Origin: Pyrocephalus nanus
Taxonomy: Eukaryota; Chordata; Aves; Passeriformes; Tyrannidae
Reading direction: 5' to 3'
Assembly: GCA_038380795.1 (NCBI GenBank)
Contig: CM076266.1
Coordinates: forward strand, 32,624,145-32,688,144
DNA length: 64,000 bases
Position numbers and translations under genes: made by a program. Positions 1 through 14,587 of this stretch are shown here, piece by piece; the stretch's first letter is position 1; every line of letters starts with the position of its first letter. The notes under the pieces are model-generated. The model had not been told where the DNA came from. It searched no databases and worked only from the letters and a program-made list of their open reading frames with translations.

Positions 1-3000
1 CCCAGTCTAACATTAGGTCATTTCGTAGCCTCTAAGAGATTTTGGCTAAACCACTGAAGTTAATTATCATCTTGTACTGCTTGACAGTCTTTCCAAAGTT
101 ATAGTTGTTATTACTGAAATCTCTAGATAATCTTGATCTTTATACAGAGGTCTGGTGTCTCAACTTTGCTTATTCTTGGCAGTAACAGTATCCTGTGACA
201 GACTAATGTGTCTGTTGTAAAACAATTTTTTTAGCCCAGCAATGATACTGCCGTATATCTGTATCTCCTAATGGACCATTATTTTTGTAGAGGGACTAGG
301 CAGCACTAACAAAACAATAGTTGTGTTATTCAGAACTGACATGTTGAAGGCTGATGAGGAGGACCAGAGAAGGGCAACAGAGATCCCTGAGAGTAGAAGC
401 TGACAGATGCCAAAACTATAGGAGACCCCAAGGGCTCGAACAAATCCCAAACGGTCAGCAACTGCTTCACTAAGTAAAAGCACTTTTGAGAGCAGGGTAG
501 AACGAGTTCTAGGACATAACTTGAAAATGTAGAGATTTGTGTAACAACCTATTGCAGTTGCTCAAGATTGGTAGCCTAGGCAGAGCTGTCTTCAGATTAT
601 CTATGACTGCAATGAAAGCAACTGGCTGTGCAGGATGAACCTTTCAGAATAGAGCTATTTGTTATGCTGTATTGATATGGATGAATTACTTCTTAATTAT
701 TAAAGGAAAACAATCATCCCTATTGCTTTTGTTTTTATTTTACTGCTTGTATTTGGTCTGGTACCCACCCCTTCCCCTTGAGGCTTCATTGTAATTTGAA
801 TGGAATAAAATACCAAAAAATTGCTTTTAAATTGTTTTTTAAACTCCTCTCTCTAAATGGTTGTCCCTTAGGTCTCCTGATAGAGTAAAGGGAGAATTGA
901 CATGCACAGTCATCTTCTCTTCTACCTGTTATCATGGCCACCCTTTCTTTTGCTTAGAAAGAAAACAGTTTTAAACTCACAACCAGACACAGAAATGCCA
1001 GAACTATAAAGGACCATTGAGCTGAACATCAGTCAAAAGAACCTTTAAAATTCAACCTATTTGTTCCAAACTCCCTATCTTTCCCTGAACATGCTCCGCT
1101 TCTTAAACGTCCTGTGGAGATAGAGCAGACAGTGCCATCCAGAACAACCTAAATTTCAGCTGGATCTGATCCCTCCACTGATTCCTTTAAAAGCATAGGA
1201 ATGCATCTTTACTGCTGACTGTCTTATACAATGGAATTCCTAGCATTTTATTCATTGTCCTGGCACCCTGAGCTCTCTCTATAGATGTCTATGTTCCTTC
1301 TGGAGTGATAGACATGATTTAGAGCCCATTAAACTGTCTAATAAATTTCTAATAAGGTGGAGTTTTACCACTCAGTGCTTATTCCTTCACCTCAAAGCAG
1401 GAGCAGCAAAGGCTGCAGTGTGAAGGAAGGCAAGAGCTGAATTCTGCCATCTTTCCAGAGAGAGGCAGGAAAGCTAAATCTCAGCAAACATCAGTTTGGA
1501 CCCAGTACTTCTTGCAGCTGCAGTGTACAGGGTGGCTGAAGGCACCCACTCACCATGCAAGAGAAGTAGTGACCCAGGAAGCAAATGTTATTAATAACCT
1601 AATAGCAAAAGGAGGGCTTCTGAAAAGCTGCCTTGTAATTTCTCCAAGATTCCTTAGGGATAAATAGCTTTTCAAAAGTCCTCAAGTGACTGCTCATAAG
1701 CAGAGCTCATGCTGAAAAGAAATATGGTCTCTTGCCAACCCTCTGCTAATTAAGCCTGTTTATGTTCTGGTTGAATGGATGACAGCATGTCTTCCTGGGA
1801 ATCTAGCAAACCTGGGAAGCAACTGCAGGTACTTGAATTTTGTTTCAACCCAGCTGTGCTACTCTTGCTGGTTGGGGTAAAAGCCCAGTAGTATTGCTAT
1901 AACCTTCACCTGAAGGATGACGGGTCCTGTGCCTCTATTGAAATTTGGCAGAAGCAGGATGCATTTTTCAAGGTGGGAATGCACCGGTGAGATTTCAGTG
2001 AGGGTGTTCCTTGACAAACCAAACTAGGCCTTGGAGATTCAAAAGTATTTGACAAAATGTTTCTGCCTCTTTGGGGAATCAAAATGCAGCGAGGCACCCT
2101 GTGGAAATCGATGGGAAAGCTCTTGACAGCCTTCCTTCCTGTGATTCCTAGCCCAAATGTTTTCCCTCAGGAGGCTGAGACTCTGTAAATAGACATCTGA
2201 CTTACAGCTTCAAAGCACATCTCTTTATCCGTCTTATTATTTCTTTTTAAGAATAATAGAAACTCGAAAGAAAGGAGGCATGATTTTGTGTTACTGCCAT
2301 GTAAATACAAATCCTTCAGTTGTTTTTTTAGGGTTTAACAAGTTGATCCACTACTTGGATAGCTCTGCAAAGGTCAGTGGAAAAATAAAGATTTTGAAAA
2401 GAGACTTCCAGATTTTTTTTGTTTGTTTGTTTTTGCCAAGGCCTCCAAAACCTAAGACACCTTTCTCTGTTTGAATCTCTCAGCCAGATCACATGAATAA
2501 CCATTCACTTAACCCTTAATCACTATTAGGAAACTCATTGAGCTTTTTTTTTGTTTTTCAAATGAGAGTCCAAATTTAACAGTAAAGAAGATAGTCTTTG
2601 GGTTGAAGGTCCCTTCCTTCTCTCTTCTTCACTGAGCCCAAATGCTGCACAATACGTGGGTTTTCAGGCAAATGGCAAGGCTTTCATCCATTAGGGGTTA
2701 ATATAGAACATATGAATAGCAAATTACATTATCTAGTCTGGCAAAATCCTGGATTTATCTTACAGCTTGGCCTATACTTCAGTTTGTATTCATTTCGGCT
2801 TAGCAGGTTCTGGTGCTGTTGTCACATCTTTTTTTAATGACACAGTCTGCAATGATATAGAAGATAAAACAGTCTTAAATTTGAAAGAAAATTTCCCTAT
2901 GCTGCAAAATCAGACTCCCAGAAGTCCAGCTTCTAGCTCATGGGACAATTTCACACAACTGCCCGCAGTCAAAACCTTCCCAATGCAGCCTAAATTCTAC

Positions 3001-5950
3001 ATTAAGTTGCTGCTGTAACTGATTTTCAGTAAGGAAAAGGCAAAAGGAGGACAGGAGTAGGGGACATTATTGCCCTCAAAGTCTACCACCTGCATAGACT
3101 TCTGCAGTTAGCCCGGAATGAGTTATCTTAGCATCACAGAGCTGCTGAGAGCAGAGGTGTATGCAGCCTCAGGACTGACCAAAACTGCAGTCACTCAGCA
3201 GACTGGGTTACTCAGTCCAGCTCCAAGCATTGAGTAGGCTGCTTCTGGCAATAGGCATTAGTGCACAGCTGATGAGCCATCAGAGCTCTTGAGCTAGGGC
3301 AGCTTTCAGCAAATCCTTCTCCTCACCGCAACCTTAATGTCCTGGGAGAAACCTTGTGCAGTGGCTTTCCAGTCTTGCAAAGTTTTTCCCAAGTTTTCTC
3401 TGCAAATGGACTGAGGTCTAATGGAAAATGAACAAGCTGTCATGTAGTTGGGTCGATTTGTTCCTGCACACAATCAAGCCACCCTTATCACTGTGGTATC
3501 TAAGATTCAGTCCTAATCCTTTTAAAATGTTTGTACATAAATCCAGAGCTTAGGATGCACATATTTGAAAGAAATCAAAAAAACAAACCAACCAAACAAA
3601 AAAGAACCAACCCACTGGAAGGGAACAAAATAAATTCCCAGTCTTATGGTTTTCAGAATAGCCTGTCATCTCACTTTTTATTAGCCCATTTTAAGGTGAT
3701 ACAAAATCTGCTTCAAAAAACATTCCCAAACAATTCCCTAGTGTTTAATATACAGGTTTAAATTAACAGCTAGTGCAAAATATTTGACTCAGGATAGGAG
3801 AATTTCTGGGCACATGATACATAGGCTTTCAAAAACATTTAAAAAGTGGAGGTGAATATGGTCCAAGTGCCAAGAGACATGGCCAGTGAGATGTGATCTC
3901 AGAGATTTTACTGATGCATTTTACTGATGCAATATTCCATAGAGTCAATACAATTATTTTAAACTAATGAGTGCTTATTGCAATTTATTTTTTTGTGAAA
4001 AAGTACCCCAGGATAAGGATGATTTTTAGTATTCATCTTGTGCCCAACACAACAACAATACTTCCATTCTCTGCTATTGCAAAACCAGAAGCCTGGGAGC
4101 TGAAACAGATGAGAGATGAAACATGCATTAAAGGTTCTTCAAGTTCATTTTATTTCTATGACTCGCAGATGCATTATTACTGCTTGGTTTCTCTGCCCAG
4201 GAGGGAGACAGTTTCACTTTATGTATGACTACTTTGTGTATGGAAAATTCAGAACAGTGTCTTATACCCCTGGATTTAAATTCAGTAAAAATATTCCTAT
4301 GATATACACTGGCTGGTAACAAACATAGAGCCAGATTCTTTCCATGGGCTCTCAGAAAATGTCTGGGGCAGATAATGAAGAGTCTAATACACATTATTTA
4401 TTAGAATGGCATCATATCATTTTTTGTTCCTCCCTTATAAATATTATAATACAGCATTTTACAAGCTGACCCATAAAGTATTTTTTTTTTTTGCAAAGGA
4501 AAAGCAATTTTTGTCTTGGGAATTGGAAAAAAAAAACTAAACAAACCAAACAAACAAACAAAGAAAGGGAAAAAAAACCCAAAAAAAACAAACAAACAAC
4601 AACAACAAAACACCAAACCAAAAAAAACCACCACACACCCCACAAATTTTATAGACAAAACCTAGAAAATGCAAATGCAGCATGAAGCCATCCCCTTCAT
4701 CGACAAGAAAAGGAAATTCTTATTGCATTTAAAAAAACCCAACCAAACAAAAAACCCCACAATTTGCAGATGAATGCTGCACCCGTTTTTCAGAGCAGCT
4801 GAAGGTCACAAGTCCAGCCCAGCAGCAGCACTTAACTCTAATGGATACTATTTGTCTCACGCAAAGGTGGTGTCACTCCACTGAAGAATGAACCCCATGC
4901 TGGGAAAGTCAGGCCATGCCGTGGACTCTGCCTAAACCACTTCCATTTAAATGCACAATGTGCATAAGCAGGAGTCTGTTCTGCTGACTGCCCTTAACTG
5001 CAGAACCCATGATGTGTAGAGCTGGCATCCAGATTTGCCTCTAGAAGGCAGCTCAAGCAGAGGAATCATCTCTATAAGGCAGCTGAACTCATTGCCAACC
5101 CAATAGGAATAAAGTTTCCTTTCAGGTTTGTTCTTTTAGAGCAGCTTCTAAGTTACCCATACCTATTATGCAAAAAACATAACATCAATCACTGACACCT
5201 CTCTCCAGCAGGCTGAAATACATATATCATATTCTGAACTTCCTCTGCCTCTCCATATTTGAACATCAGGGAGCCGCAAGGGGTCAGTTAAGCTGTGTCT
5301 GAAGTAAAGCCTGCTCGTAATTGTTTGTAGTTCTAAGATCATTCCTCCCAACACCACTCTTAAAAAAAGACTTGCTATTCAGACATTCAAAAGAAAAAAA
5401 ATTAAATTACTTTTCATCATGATTAAAGAGATTGCATGTGGGAACCTATTGTCCAGGGACCTAGACACTTAGAAAGGTTTTAGTTGTAAGTACACTTAAC
5501 AGCCATGTCAGGCCAAGTAAAAAGTTCTGTCTGGCTTCCAGCAGTACATTAGGATAAAGGCCTAAGAAAAGGCCTTTTCATTCAAGTTTTCACGTAAGAG
5601 AGAATTTTTTCTCCTTTGAATTTTTTTTTTTTTTTAAATTTTCCCCTCAGTAAATTGTTTTTGACAGCTTCTAGGCTTACAGTCTCACCCATAGAACAAA
5701 GTATCCAAACACCTGTGTCCTAACTTTTCCTTACTTTCTTATGATTTCACCTCCAAAGCACACTTGCCAACATTATTGCTTTGGAAAGGCCAAACATATT
5801 TGGGCAAATGTTTACTAATATTTTATTCACAGTTTTTCAATAAAAATTCTATCCATCCATATCCTTGTACATAGCTACAAGTAAAACCACAATTGAAACA
5901 GCAACAGCATCTTTTTTAGAGCCCCCAGTATAAGAAGGGCAGAGGAGAGC
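1..5950. other. Gene desert: no gene recognised
   Basis: AT-rich unique sequence; ORFs are short (under 90 codons) and match no protein I know. A-rich tracts at 4,491-4,770 and a T-run near 5,620. Confidence 0.7.
4491..4770. repeat. A-rich (CAAA)n-type low-complexity tracts
   Basis: Dense A/C sequence at 4,530-4,660 and again at 4,730-4,765, with CAAA, ACAACA and AACC units. All ORFs here on both strands are artefacts. Confidence 0.85.
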
Positions 5951-5969
5951 CAAAAAAAAAAAAAAAAAG

Positions 5970-6412
5970 GAGAGATCAGAGTGCTGGAGTACCCCTCCTA
6001 TGAAGACAGGCTGAGAGAGTTGGGGCTGTTCAGCCTGGAGAAGAGAGGATCCGTGGAGACCTTTATAAGGGAGCCTACAAGAAAGCTGGAGAGGTACTAT
6101 TTACAAGGGCATGTAGTGATAGGAGGGATGCTTTCAAATGGAAAAGCAGTAGATTTGGAATACATATTAGAAAGAAATTCCTTACTATGAGGATGGTGAG
6201 CACTGGGATGGGTTGCCCAGGGAAGTTGTGGAAGCCTTATCCCTAGAAATATTCCACATATACTTTGTGGAAGTATCCCTGGAAAGCTCCAGGTTGGATG
6301 GTACTTTGAGCAGCCTGGACTATGGGGAGGTGTCTCTGCCCATGTGGCAGGGGAGTTGGGACTAGATGATCCTTAAGGTCTGTTCCACCCAAACCATTTT
6401 ATGATCCTATGA
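5970..6412 (+). mobile_element. CR1 LINE 3' fragment
   Basis: Contains TATGAAGACAGGCTGAGAGA, GGGCTGTTCAGCCTGGAGAA and the 3' region GGGTTGCCCAGGGAAGTTGT, ending with AACCATTTTATGATCCTATG. A poly-A run (about 5,951-5,968) precedes it. About 15-20% diverged by eye from what I recall of CR1. Confidence 0.92.
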
Positions 6413-8254
6413 CATTTCATCATAAGGGAGGGAAAAACAGAGGCTCCTTCTGCTCTCTAGTACATATAACCAAGCATTAACTTAGAGATCCAGTAAGAAG
6501 CATTGTGCTCTGCACAGGCACAGGAGCCAGGTGAGCCCATCTTTGCAACAGGATCATAGTCTTGTATGTTAAAATATTAGTTCTGAAGGAAATAAGTTGA
6601 AGTTCTGGTAGCATTGTGTCCTAGCAACAGGATTTTGCACAGCCAATGCAATGCAGTGAGTGGGTTTATTTGCAAAGGAGGTCTTAGGTCCAGTGGTTTC
6701 ATTACTGCAAGATACAATATCGTTTCAAAATAGCTTAGGTTCAACTGTTCACTAATAAGTTAGAGTTGTTACATATTCACACCTCTTTCAGAATTGCAGT
6801 ATCCAGGTGATTCTTAATTACACACAGTTCACTGATTTTCTAACTTATGTTAGCATAGATATCCTTTCTCTATTTTTTTTTATAGCTTGCACATTTACTT
6901 TTGACTGGAGTGAAACTATGAAGTGTCTGAGAACTCAGAAATCCATACATTTCTAAAGTTCCTTGCCTATACTATATTATTGTCGTTCCTGGGTGTCACA
7001 AAGCATGGATGTTATTTTAGCTTATAGCTCAGCTCCTTCTTCAGAAAAAAAAAAAAAAGTCCATTCCTGACTATATTTTTAAAGCCAGACAAAAAGTAGT
7101 CAAGCTAGCATCCTCTAAACTAGAAAGAAAAGAAACTCCAGAAATAAGAAATTTGTTGCCCCACTGCACACTATTCATTTTTGAAAAGCTTAGGTATGAA
7201 GAAAGGAAAGTTCAGAATACAAAAAGAAAAGCAAAGAAAATCCAGCAAACTAAATCAAAGTTATGTGAATGAATAAAGCAATCTAAGGGGAGGAAAGGGG
7301 GAATGACTCATCTGTGTACTATGAGAGAAAGTTTAAAACACACAATCTTCTCAGGTCAGCAACAAAGAAATATGTTGAGGCCTCAAGCACCGAGCCCAGA
7401 AGCTGCCTGCGCTTCTACCAATTGCTCACTGCTGACAGTGTGCAGCCAAGGGAACCCCACCCAGCAAGAGGAACTAACCTGCACTGAGATCAGGGCAGTT
7501 TATGCTCTCCAGAGGCACATGCCTCTCCAGAAAACACCTCAGATACACATTATTATCTGTATTCACTTATAGAATAAAATAGGTTTCATCAGCGTGGAGT
7601 ATTTCAAGATAAATGGCACATATATACATATATGGCATTTATATATATCATGTACAGACCCCAGCATGTATATATATGTATTGAAAAAGAACTTCATGTT
7701 TCTGTTTATTTTTTTCTTTCAGGTGGATTGTTTTGGGATGGGGGGGAAGGAAGGTGAGTTGGCAAAATTTTAGGTATCACTGCAACAAAACTACTTTTCT
7801 GCCAAGCCCTTCATCTCACAAAAGTAGAAGAGACAAGAGTGCAGATTTCTTTTTGAGTTATTCCACAGCTATAAAGTGTTCCCAGTTCCCTAAAAGGCAA
7901 AAGGTAGTAATATTTTATATTTGTTGAAAATTAATTAACTGCAATAATCGATGACTAAGTAGGGTCCCTTGTAGGAAGAATTCTGTAAAAAATATCTCTT
8001 ACTTTGGGATTTTTAAGCCATTTTTGCTTAGCCATGTAAAGGTAATGTGCTGCAGGCCTGAAGAATTATTACACCTAATTATACTCGCTGTGCCACAGAA
8101 GCAGCAGGGAACTTGAAAATATGACTGATAAGCAGCTAGATAGTAGACTAAATGACACACATTGTTCATCAAAGGTCTAACAGGGACTACACAATATGAG
8201 TCTGCTATAGTAAGAGGAAAATAATCAGAGACAGCATCTAAAGTTGTATTGCAT

Positions 8255-8420
8255 CTATAGAATGCCTAATGCTGCCAGCTGCAGGAGTCTGAGTTCATGC
8301 TCAGTGGATAAGTTAATTAACCAATTTAATGCATTATGATGGGCGCATTAGGGAAGATAACTGATGAGAGGGGGCTGAGGAGGAAACGTCCGAGGGCCTG
8401 ATACAAGACTGATAAAGAGG
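8255..8420. promoter_or_regulatory. Candidate conserved non-coding element
   Basis: Repeat-free stretch with motifs such as GTTAATTAACC and TGCATTATGATGGGCGCATT. Called on texture alone; needs cross-species alignment to support it. Confidence 0.15.
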
Positions 8421-11400
8421 ACTGCAGTGCCAGATTCGTTATGTCTGGGCTCTGCCATGTGAAGCTCCAGGTGAGCTGCATGGTCCCAGGCACACAGCCT
8501 CGTGTCTCTGACCTAACACAATCCCCAGGTTAGAAATGCACCCCTGAGCCCTTGAACCTAAGTAAGGCACAGTGGGGCTGAATTCAGAACTGAGGATAAT
8601 AGACTGGAAATAGGCAGGAACTGTGGGTTGTAATCGCTGCATGAAGGAGATGCCTCAGCAAGGTGAGGCCCACAGAGGCCTGAAGACATGGGGCAACCAG
8701 AAGCATCCTGTGAAACACAATGCCCAAGCAGTGCACAGACACTGCCAGGCGTAGTAAACAGCCTTGAATGTAACAACCATGAAGAAAATCCTCCCAACGC
8801 TACCTCCAGTACATGTTCTGAACTTTTAGTTGTTGGAGAAAGATGCCATTAGCAGCCAATATATTGTACATGGAAAACAAATCAAAAATAGGTATGAGGT
8901 GGCAGAAAAACAGCTGAAAACTGTCTTCCAGGAGTCCATGATTTCTCAGTCTTAACAACCATCATCTGATCCCATTCAAATCAGATTGAAACTGACATGC
9001 TGACCTGGCTGTAAGGAAAAAAAAAATGAGAGGGGACTGACTTGCAGTCACTCATAAACAACAGATTGAATGACAACTTAAAGAAGACAGAATAAGTAAT
9101 GCTGGAAGTATTACTTTTAATACAGAAAATAATAAAGAAACATACAACAAAACATCCACACAGCCAATTTTCGAAGAAAAGAAGAGTAAGAGGCTGCCAA
9201 GGGAGAGTGGCAAAGGTTAGAATGTTTTGAGGAGTTAAAAATTAGCACATTTATAAACAGGCCCTATTGCAAAAACCAAGTATTTCAATTGCCATGTTTT
9301 GGTTTTTGGTTGTTTGGGGTTTTTTTGAACCACATTCAATCTTCAGCATCACAAAACTGCAGACATAAATATTCACACAGCTGCAGTGCCTGAATTTCTT
9401 TCTTATTAGGGAGTAACCCTGCCTTGAACCATGCACATTTAGCAGAGGCATATAACAACTGAATAGCACTGCAGATCAATCACAAACAAATCTTTCTTCC
9501 ATGGTTCTGTAGTTTTAGGAAAAAATTAGAGTCTCCTGGGGTTACTTAATGAAAAGGCTTCCTAAACTGTTAAATCCCTAAGACAGAAAAAGCTGTAAGG
9601 CTTAAATACACTCTGTAAAAATAATTAACATTTTTTTAAGATTTTGTTTTCTCATTCCCAGCTTTTGCAGCAGACTTTCTGAAGATTTCTATATTTCTAG
9701 TCAAAAGGACAAAATCCCTTGCCAGCTGGAAGATTAAATGCATCTTCAAATATTTAATAATATTAAGCTTACTTTTGAAAAGCAGATATTCTTTCAAAAA
9801 AAGCAGATGGCAATCTCTAGCTTCATTCAAACAAGAACTCCAAATGGATTACAAAGGGAAAGTGAGTACCTTCTAGAAGGAGCCAGGTATCATCTCTCCT
9901 TGATTAAACAAGTTTTTATTAACATCAGTGGAATATGCAATTTGTTTCTCACTTTTGAGTAAGAGTCTTAACATCCTGCCAATGAAACGGAGCAACAGAC
10001 CAAAAGAGTCATGAAAACAAATGACTACTAGTGATGGAGGGAGAATGAAAGCAATATCAAAATCTTGAAATGCAAGAGATATTAAACACTGGAAAATTAT
10101 TTCTTCAATGCAGTAGCTGAAACCAAAAATGTACTTACATAGAAACAAAGAATAAACACTGCAAGAGCATAGTCATGGTCCATATCTTCTCTATTAACCT
10201 ACATCACTAAGCAGTTTAAACTGCTTCATGGTGTTGGTTTTTACTATACTGATATTCTTCTGAAACAGACAAGACATAAAAAAGGGACATCAGAGATTTT
10301 TTTATTAAAAAACAAGATGTGTGGGGAAAGGTAGGTTGCCAGGTCATATCTACCATCTCCTGAGGAAAAGCCTTTCCAAAACACAAGCACAAAAAGAAGC
10401 AAGCCCTTTTCAAACCGTTAGTCTGTCCATAGCTGCAATTTGATTCGTGGAAAGCAAGCCTGTCTAAGGCTAAGAAAGTTAATGAGGAGGTACAAAAACT
10501 TAAGCTACGTCCAAGCCCAGTACTGGCAGAGAGCTGAGGCCTCTCCTCGCACTGTTCAGCACTTCCATGAATGAGCACAAAGGTTCTGCTCCAAGCACAG
10601 CAGAGGTCTGGCCCTTCTCCACAAAGGTTCCCTCAATCCCCTGTTTACCTTACCAAAAGTTGAAACAAAAGTGAGGAATATTTATTTAGTTCATGTATTG
10701 CATATTACAATAAAAAGGAGTTTCTCTTCATCAGCCTGCTCAGGGGCACCTTTCTACCACTCCATAATGCTTTTGATACAGAAGCCAGTTATTAAACCCC
10801 ACCTATCTCACCAAAAGCAAAGTAACATCACAAGACTATTTTTTTAAATGTCAACACACATGAATATCAAGGTGATCCAACGACTGGAATGCAGCTGCTA
10901 CTGTGATGCCCTTATTTAACGGTTCATAAAAAGGGATGGATGGAAATCAGCTAATAAGATCCAACCTAGCTTCAAATAAAGGCAGAAGGAATTGAGGCAG
11001 AAGGAAGTCTTTCTCCTGCTGTCAAATGTTGCCTGTATTAATCTGTTGTGAGACCACATCACCAGGCAGTACTTATATTCCCTGCCAAACGCTCTAGCTC
11101 AGCTGAAACAGCATGCCAGAATCTTTACCTGTAAGGCTAAAATATCCAACTTTAAATCAATATAAATCTAGCAATTATATTTTCCAGAGGCTTATAAATT
11201 AACAACATAGCAGATGTAAGTAGAAGATTTAAGATCCATATTACTTACTGAAAGAACTCTGATTTTACTTCTTTGCATAAATGTTATTAAAATCATTGCA
11301 ACTAGATTACAAGCAAGAAAAAGTAAAACAAAGATAAGAAAATGCTACCATCATTCAATTATTTCTAACTTAAATTAAGAAAAAAAAGTTGCTGCCAAAT

Positions 11401-14400
11401 TTAAAATCAAATCAAGGTCTATCCTTCACAAATAATCAACAGTCAATTATAGAAAGTGTTAAAGCAACAAAATTTCTTCAAGAAATAATCTGTCTGTAAA
11501 TTCTAGAAAGTAACAATTAATTAACTGAACCTCCAGCTGAAGCCAGGGTGATTTAAAATGCATTCACACAGCAGTGAAGCAGAATTATCTGATCTGCAAT
11601 CTCAGGCCATTTAAGCTTCCTTCTGGGAAGGCTGCCTTTTGGTAAGTGCAGGTTCTAAGGCTCCTAGAAGTTCCAATACAGAGACCACATGTTGAGGTTT
11701 CTAAGTCCATGCTTTCAGAATTATTTCCACTTGCAAAACTTTTCTTTTTTATTCTTTTACCAGTATGTGTTTTACAGGAGCTCACAGAGATTCATATGCT
11801 TTCAAACACACTGACACCCTAAAGTTAAAGCTGGGATATCTCCCATCCCAATAAAATAAAAGTGATAAGCGTGATATTAGATAAAAAGTTATGCTTAAGA
11901 TTCATGAATGCGTGGGCTCCTAGAGTTTTCTGTCCTCTCATGTAGCAAGTGCTGGGGCAGCGTCACAGAGCAAAGCACGCATGGTGGTGGCACAGAGCTG
12001 TGAGGCATCAAGATTAGTCACAAGTTGCAGTTGCCTGTTCATATTTTTGCTTCTTCTCTCTAAGATTGCCCCAGATGTGGATTTTTGCAAGAGTGGGGGT
12101 TTTCCCACCCCCCCCAGCTTCCCTTACTTCTTGATTTTTTTTTTTGAGCCTCTCAAAAAGCTCCCCATTAGGTCTTTAGGCACACAGCCACACACCATGG
12201 TCAAGTCCTGCTCAGATTATGCCATCAGCTCAGTCAGAAAGAAATTCATCTGAGCATGTTTTGAAATTCATGTGATGTTACCAAGGACTGAAAGCTTACA
12301 GCTCCTAAACTTTTCTAAATTAGACTTTGGATATAATTCAGGATTATCATAATGGCATGGATAAATATTTTCAAGTTACTTTCTCCTAATAAATGGAAAG
12401 CATAATTTTAAGACATCCTTAACAACAAATAATCACTCAAAAAATCTTTAGCCCATGAAAAACACTACAAGTAAACATGAAAACTTGTGACAGCCTAGCA
12501 GAAGCATTCCAATTTTAGAACACAAGTTTTCATCTCAAACAGAACTGTAGGTCAAAAAAACCAAACCAACTTACAACCTGAAGTTTCGTTTTGGCAGTTC
12601 AGCTCAAAATAATGTAAACTAAACCTCAGTAAGAATATGAAATCTTTCACTTAGAATCTTTCCATTTCCCTAAGGAACATCAGGGGACAATTGCATTTGC
12701 TCTTGAAAGACGTAGGAAAGCCTTGCCTTTGCTTCAGATGGTTGTTTCAGAACAAAAACAAGTCAGTAGTTTTAGGCAAACTGCAGATATGAATTAATGG
12801 ACATGAGGATAACAGCAACAATATACCATTATGAAAGCGAGTTACATGCTCTGGTTTATTGTTCCTCATCCCAGAGTAATTTAAAAGTAAATCAATAATG
12901 ATAAGTGCTCCCCAACTGCCAATTAACAATGCATCATGTATGTCTTTTAAGCGCTGTAATAAAGATGATTTAGGGAAGGAATACTGAGAGTGAATGAGGT
13001 AGTAGCTCAAAGATCATTTTGAGATGGATATCCACTTGTGAAGGGTATTTCTGAAATTTAATACAACTACCATGGAAACATGAAAAACTTCAGGTAAGGG
13101 AAATGTACACCACATCAAAGGATAAAGAGTCTTTGAAAAAGGAATTGCCACAGAAATCTCTTCCATTCAAATGAAGAAAGTGCTCTCTATTTTTTTTAAT
13201 GGCTAGAGGAGATCATATTTGTAAACACAGCCCAGAAAGAAACACATGCAGTTTAATGATCCCTCAGTCAGGGTCAGGCTTTTTTAGGGCCTGATCCTGC
13301 TTCTCCTCCCAAGAAGAAGGGAAGCAGAAGAGGGGGAGTGGGGCACAGAATGACAATCTCTGGTGCTGGAGCCGGTGAGCAGTGAAATCTCCAAGGCCCA
13401 GCGGTGTAGGGCTGTCCTCAGTCACAGCAAAGCAAAAGAGCTGGACTGTGACTTGGCACCATCACCCATAACTAATAGTTTTAAAGCACATTTGGGCTTG
13501 GCCAGGCCTTTAAGCCTGACCACAATAAGCAGTTTAAACACGGCCAATTTTCTTCAGGGCTTTGGATTCCCTTCAGAGCCCAGCTGGGTGTTTCCTGACT
13601 TTTGGTATTCAAGCTGATAATTTTGAATAACAAATAAAAGTTTGGCTATTTTTTAAAACAAAATCCCATAATTGATCTAGTATTCTTTTAAGTAACAGTT
13701 CATCAATTAGAAGACTTCTGTTCTACATTGAGCTCCAGCCTAGCCCTATCTTTCTTTTTAACCTTTTCAGGATTCATCCCACTCTCCCAGACCCTTCACA
13801 AGCACTCCAGGCACCAAAGCATGGGCCCTGAGAAGAGGTTCTCTACCTCCTCCTAGTTCCCACTGCTCCCTACTGCAGGAGGAGGAAGGAAAAAAAAAAA
13901 AAAAAAATAAAAAACAACCCAACAAGAAAACTCTTAACTAACCCACAACCAAGTTTAACTATGCCAGTGACAGAGGGCAAAAATGGTCCATGGTGTTGCT
14001 TTTACCATGGCTGCTGTTCAGAGGAAGAAGGAGCTGCTGTGTCTGTGAATGATGCATCAGGCATCCTGAGAACAGGCATCCAAGGCTCCCAAGAGGATAA
14101 ATCCTGCATTTCTGGTCTTTGGCTGTGTTTTCAGTTGCTCCAAGGTACCACAACCAAACTACTGTCAAGCAGTGGAAGAACTCTGACATGAAGTCCATAA
14201 ATTTCACTGTATAAATGTTTTAAGGGAAGGCTATGGAGTGGGGGTATAGGGTGAATCTTAGTTCAGATTGAGCAAATGTGCAGAATCCTTCTGAAGCTGG
14301 TGAGGGAAGAAAAAAAAATTTATAATCCAGTGCAGCAAGACATCATTATTTCAAACATAAAATGAGTAAATTTGGATCTAAGTTGAAGAAAAGATATTAT

Positions 14401-14567
14401 ATGTTTATATTTGCCACAATTAAATAAAGCCTTTAATATTACCCATTTCAAGGCCTCAGTGAACACTGCTGAGCGCCTTTAAGAAAAAACATATTATGTC
14501 ATGGAGAGAAGAACAATGATCATATCTTCAAGCTAATAAAATACAAACATTAGCTATGCATAATAAC

Positions 14568-14587
14568 ATATATATATATATATATAT
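14568..14587. repeat. (TA)n microsatellite
   Basis: About ten TA units. Confidence 0.9.

Noticed and set aside
4401..4685. Overlapping ORFs rich in Phe/Cys/Val (minus) or Lys/Thr/Gln (plus)
   Set aside because: Artefacts of the A-rich simple repeat.
5981..6190. 69-residue plus-strand ORF
   Set aside because: Lies inside a CR1 3' fragment, non-coding in that region.
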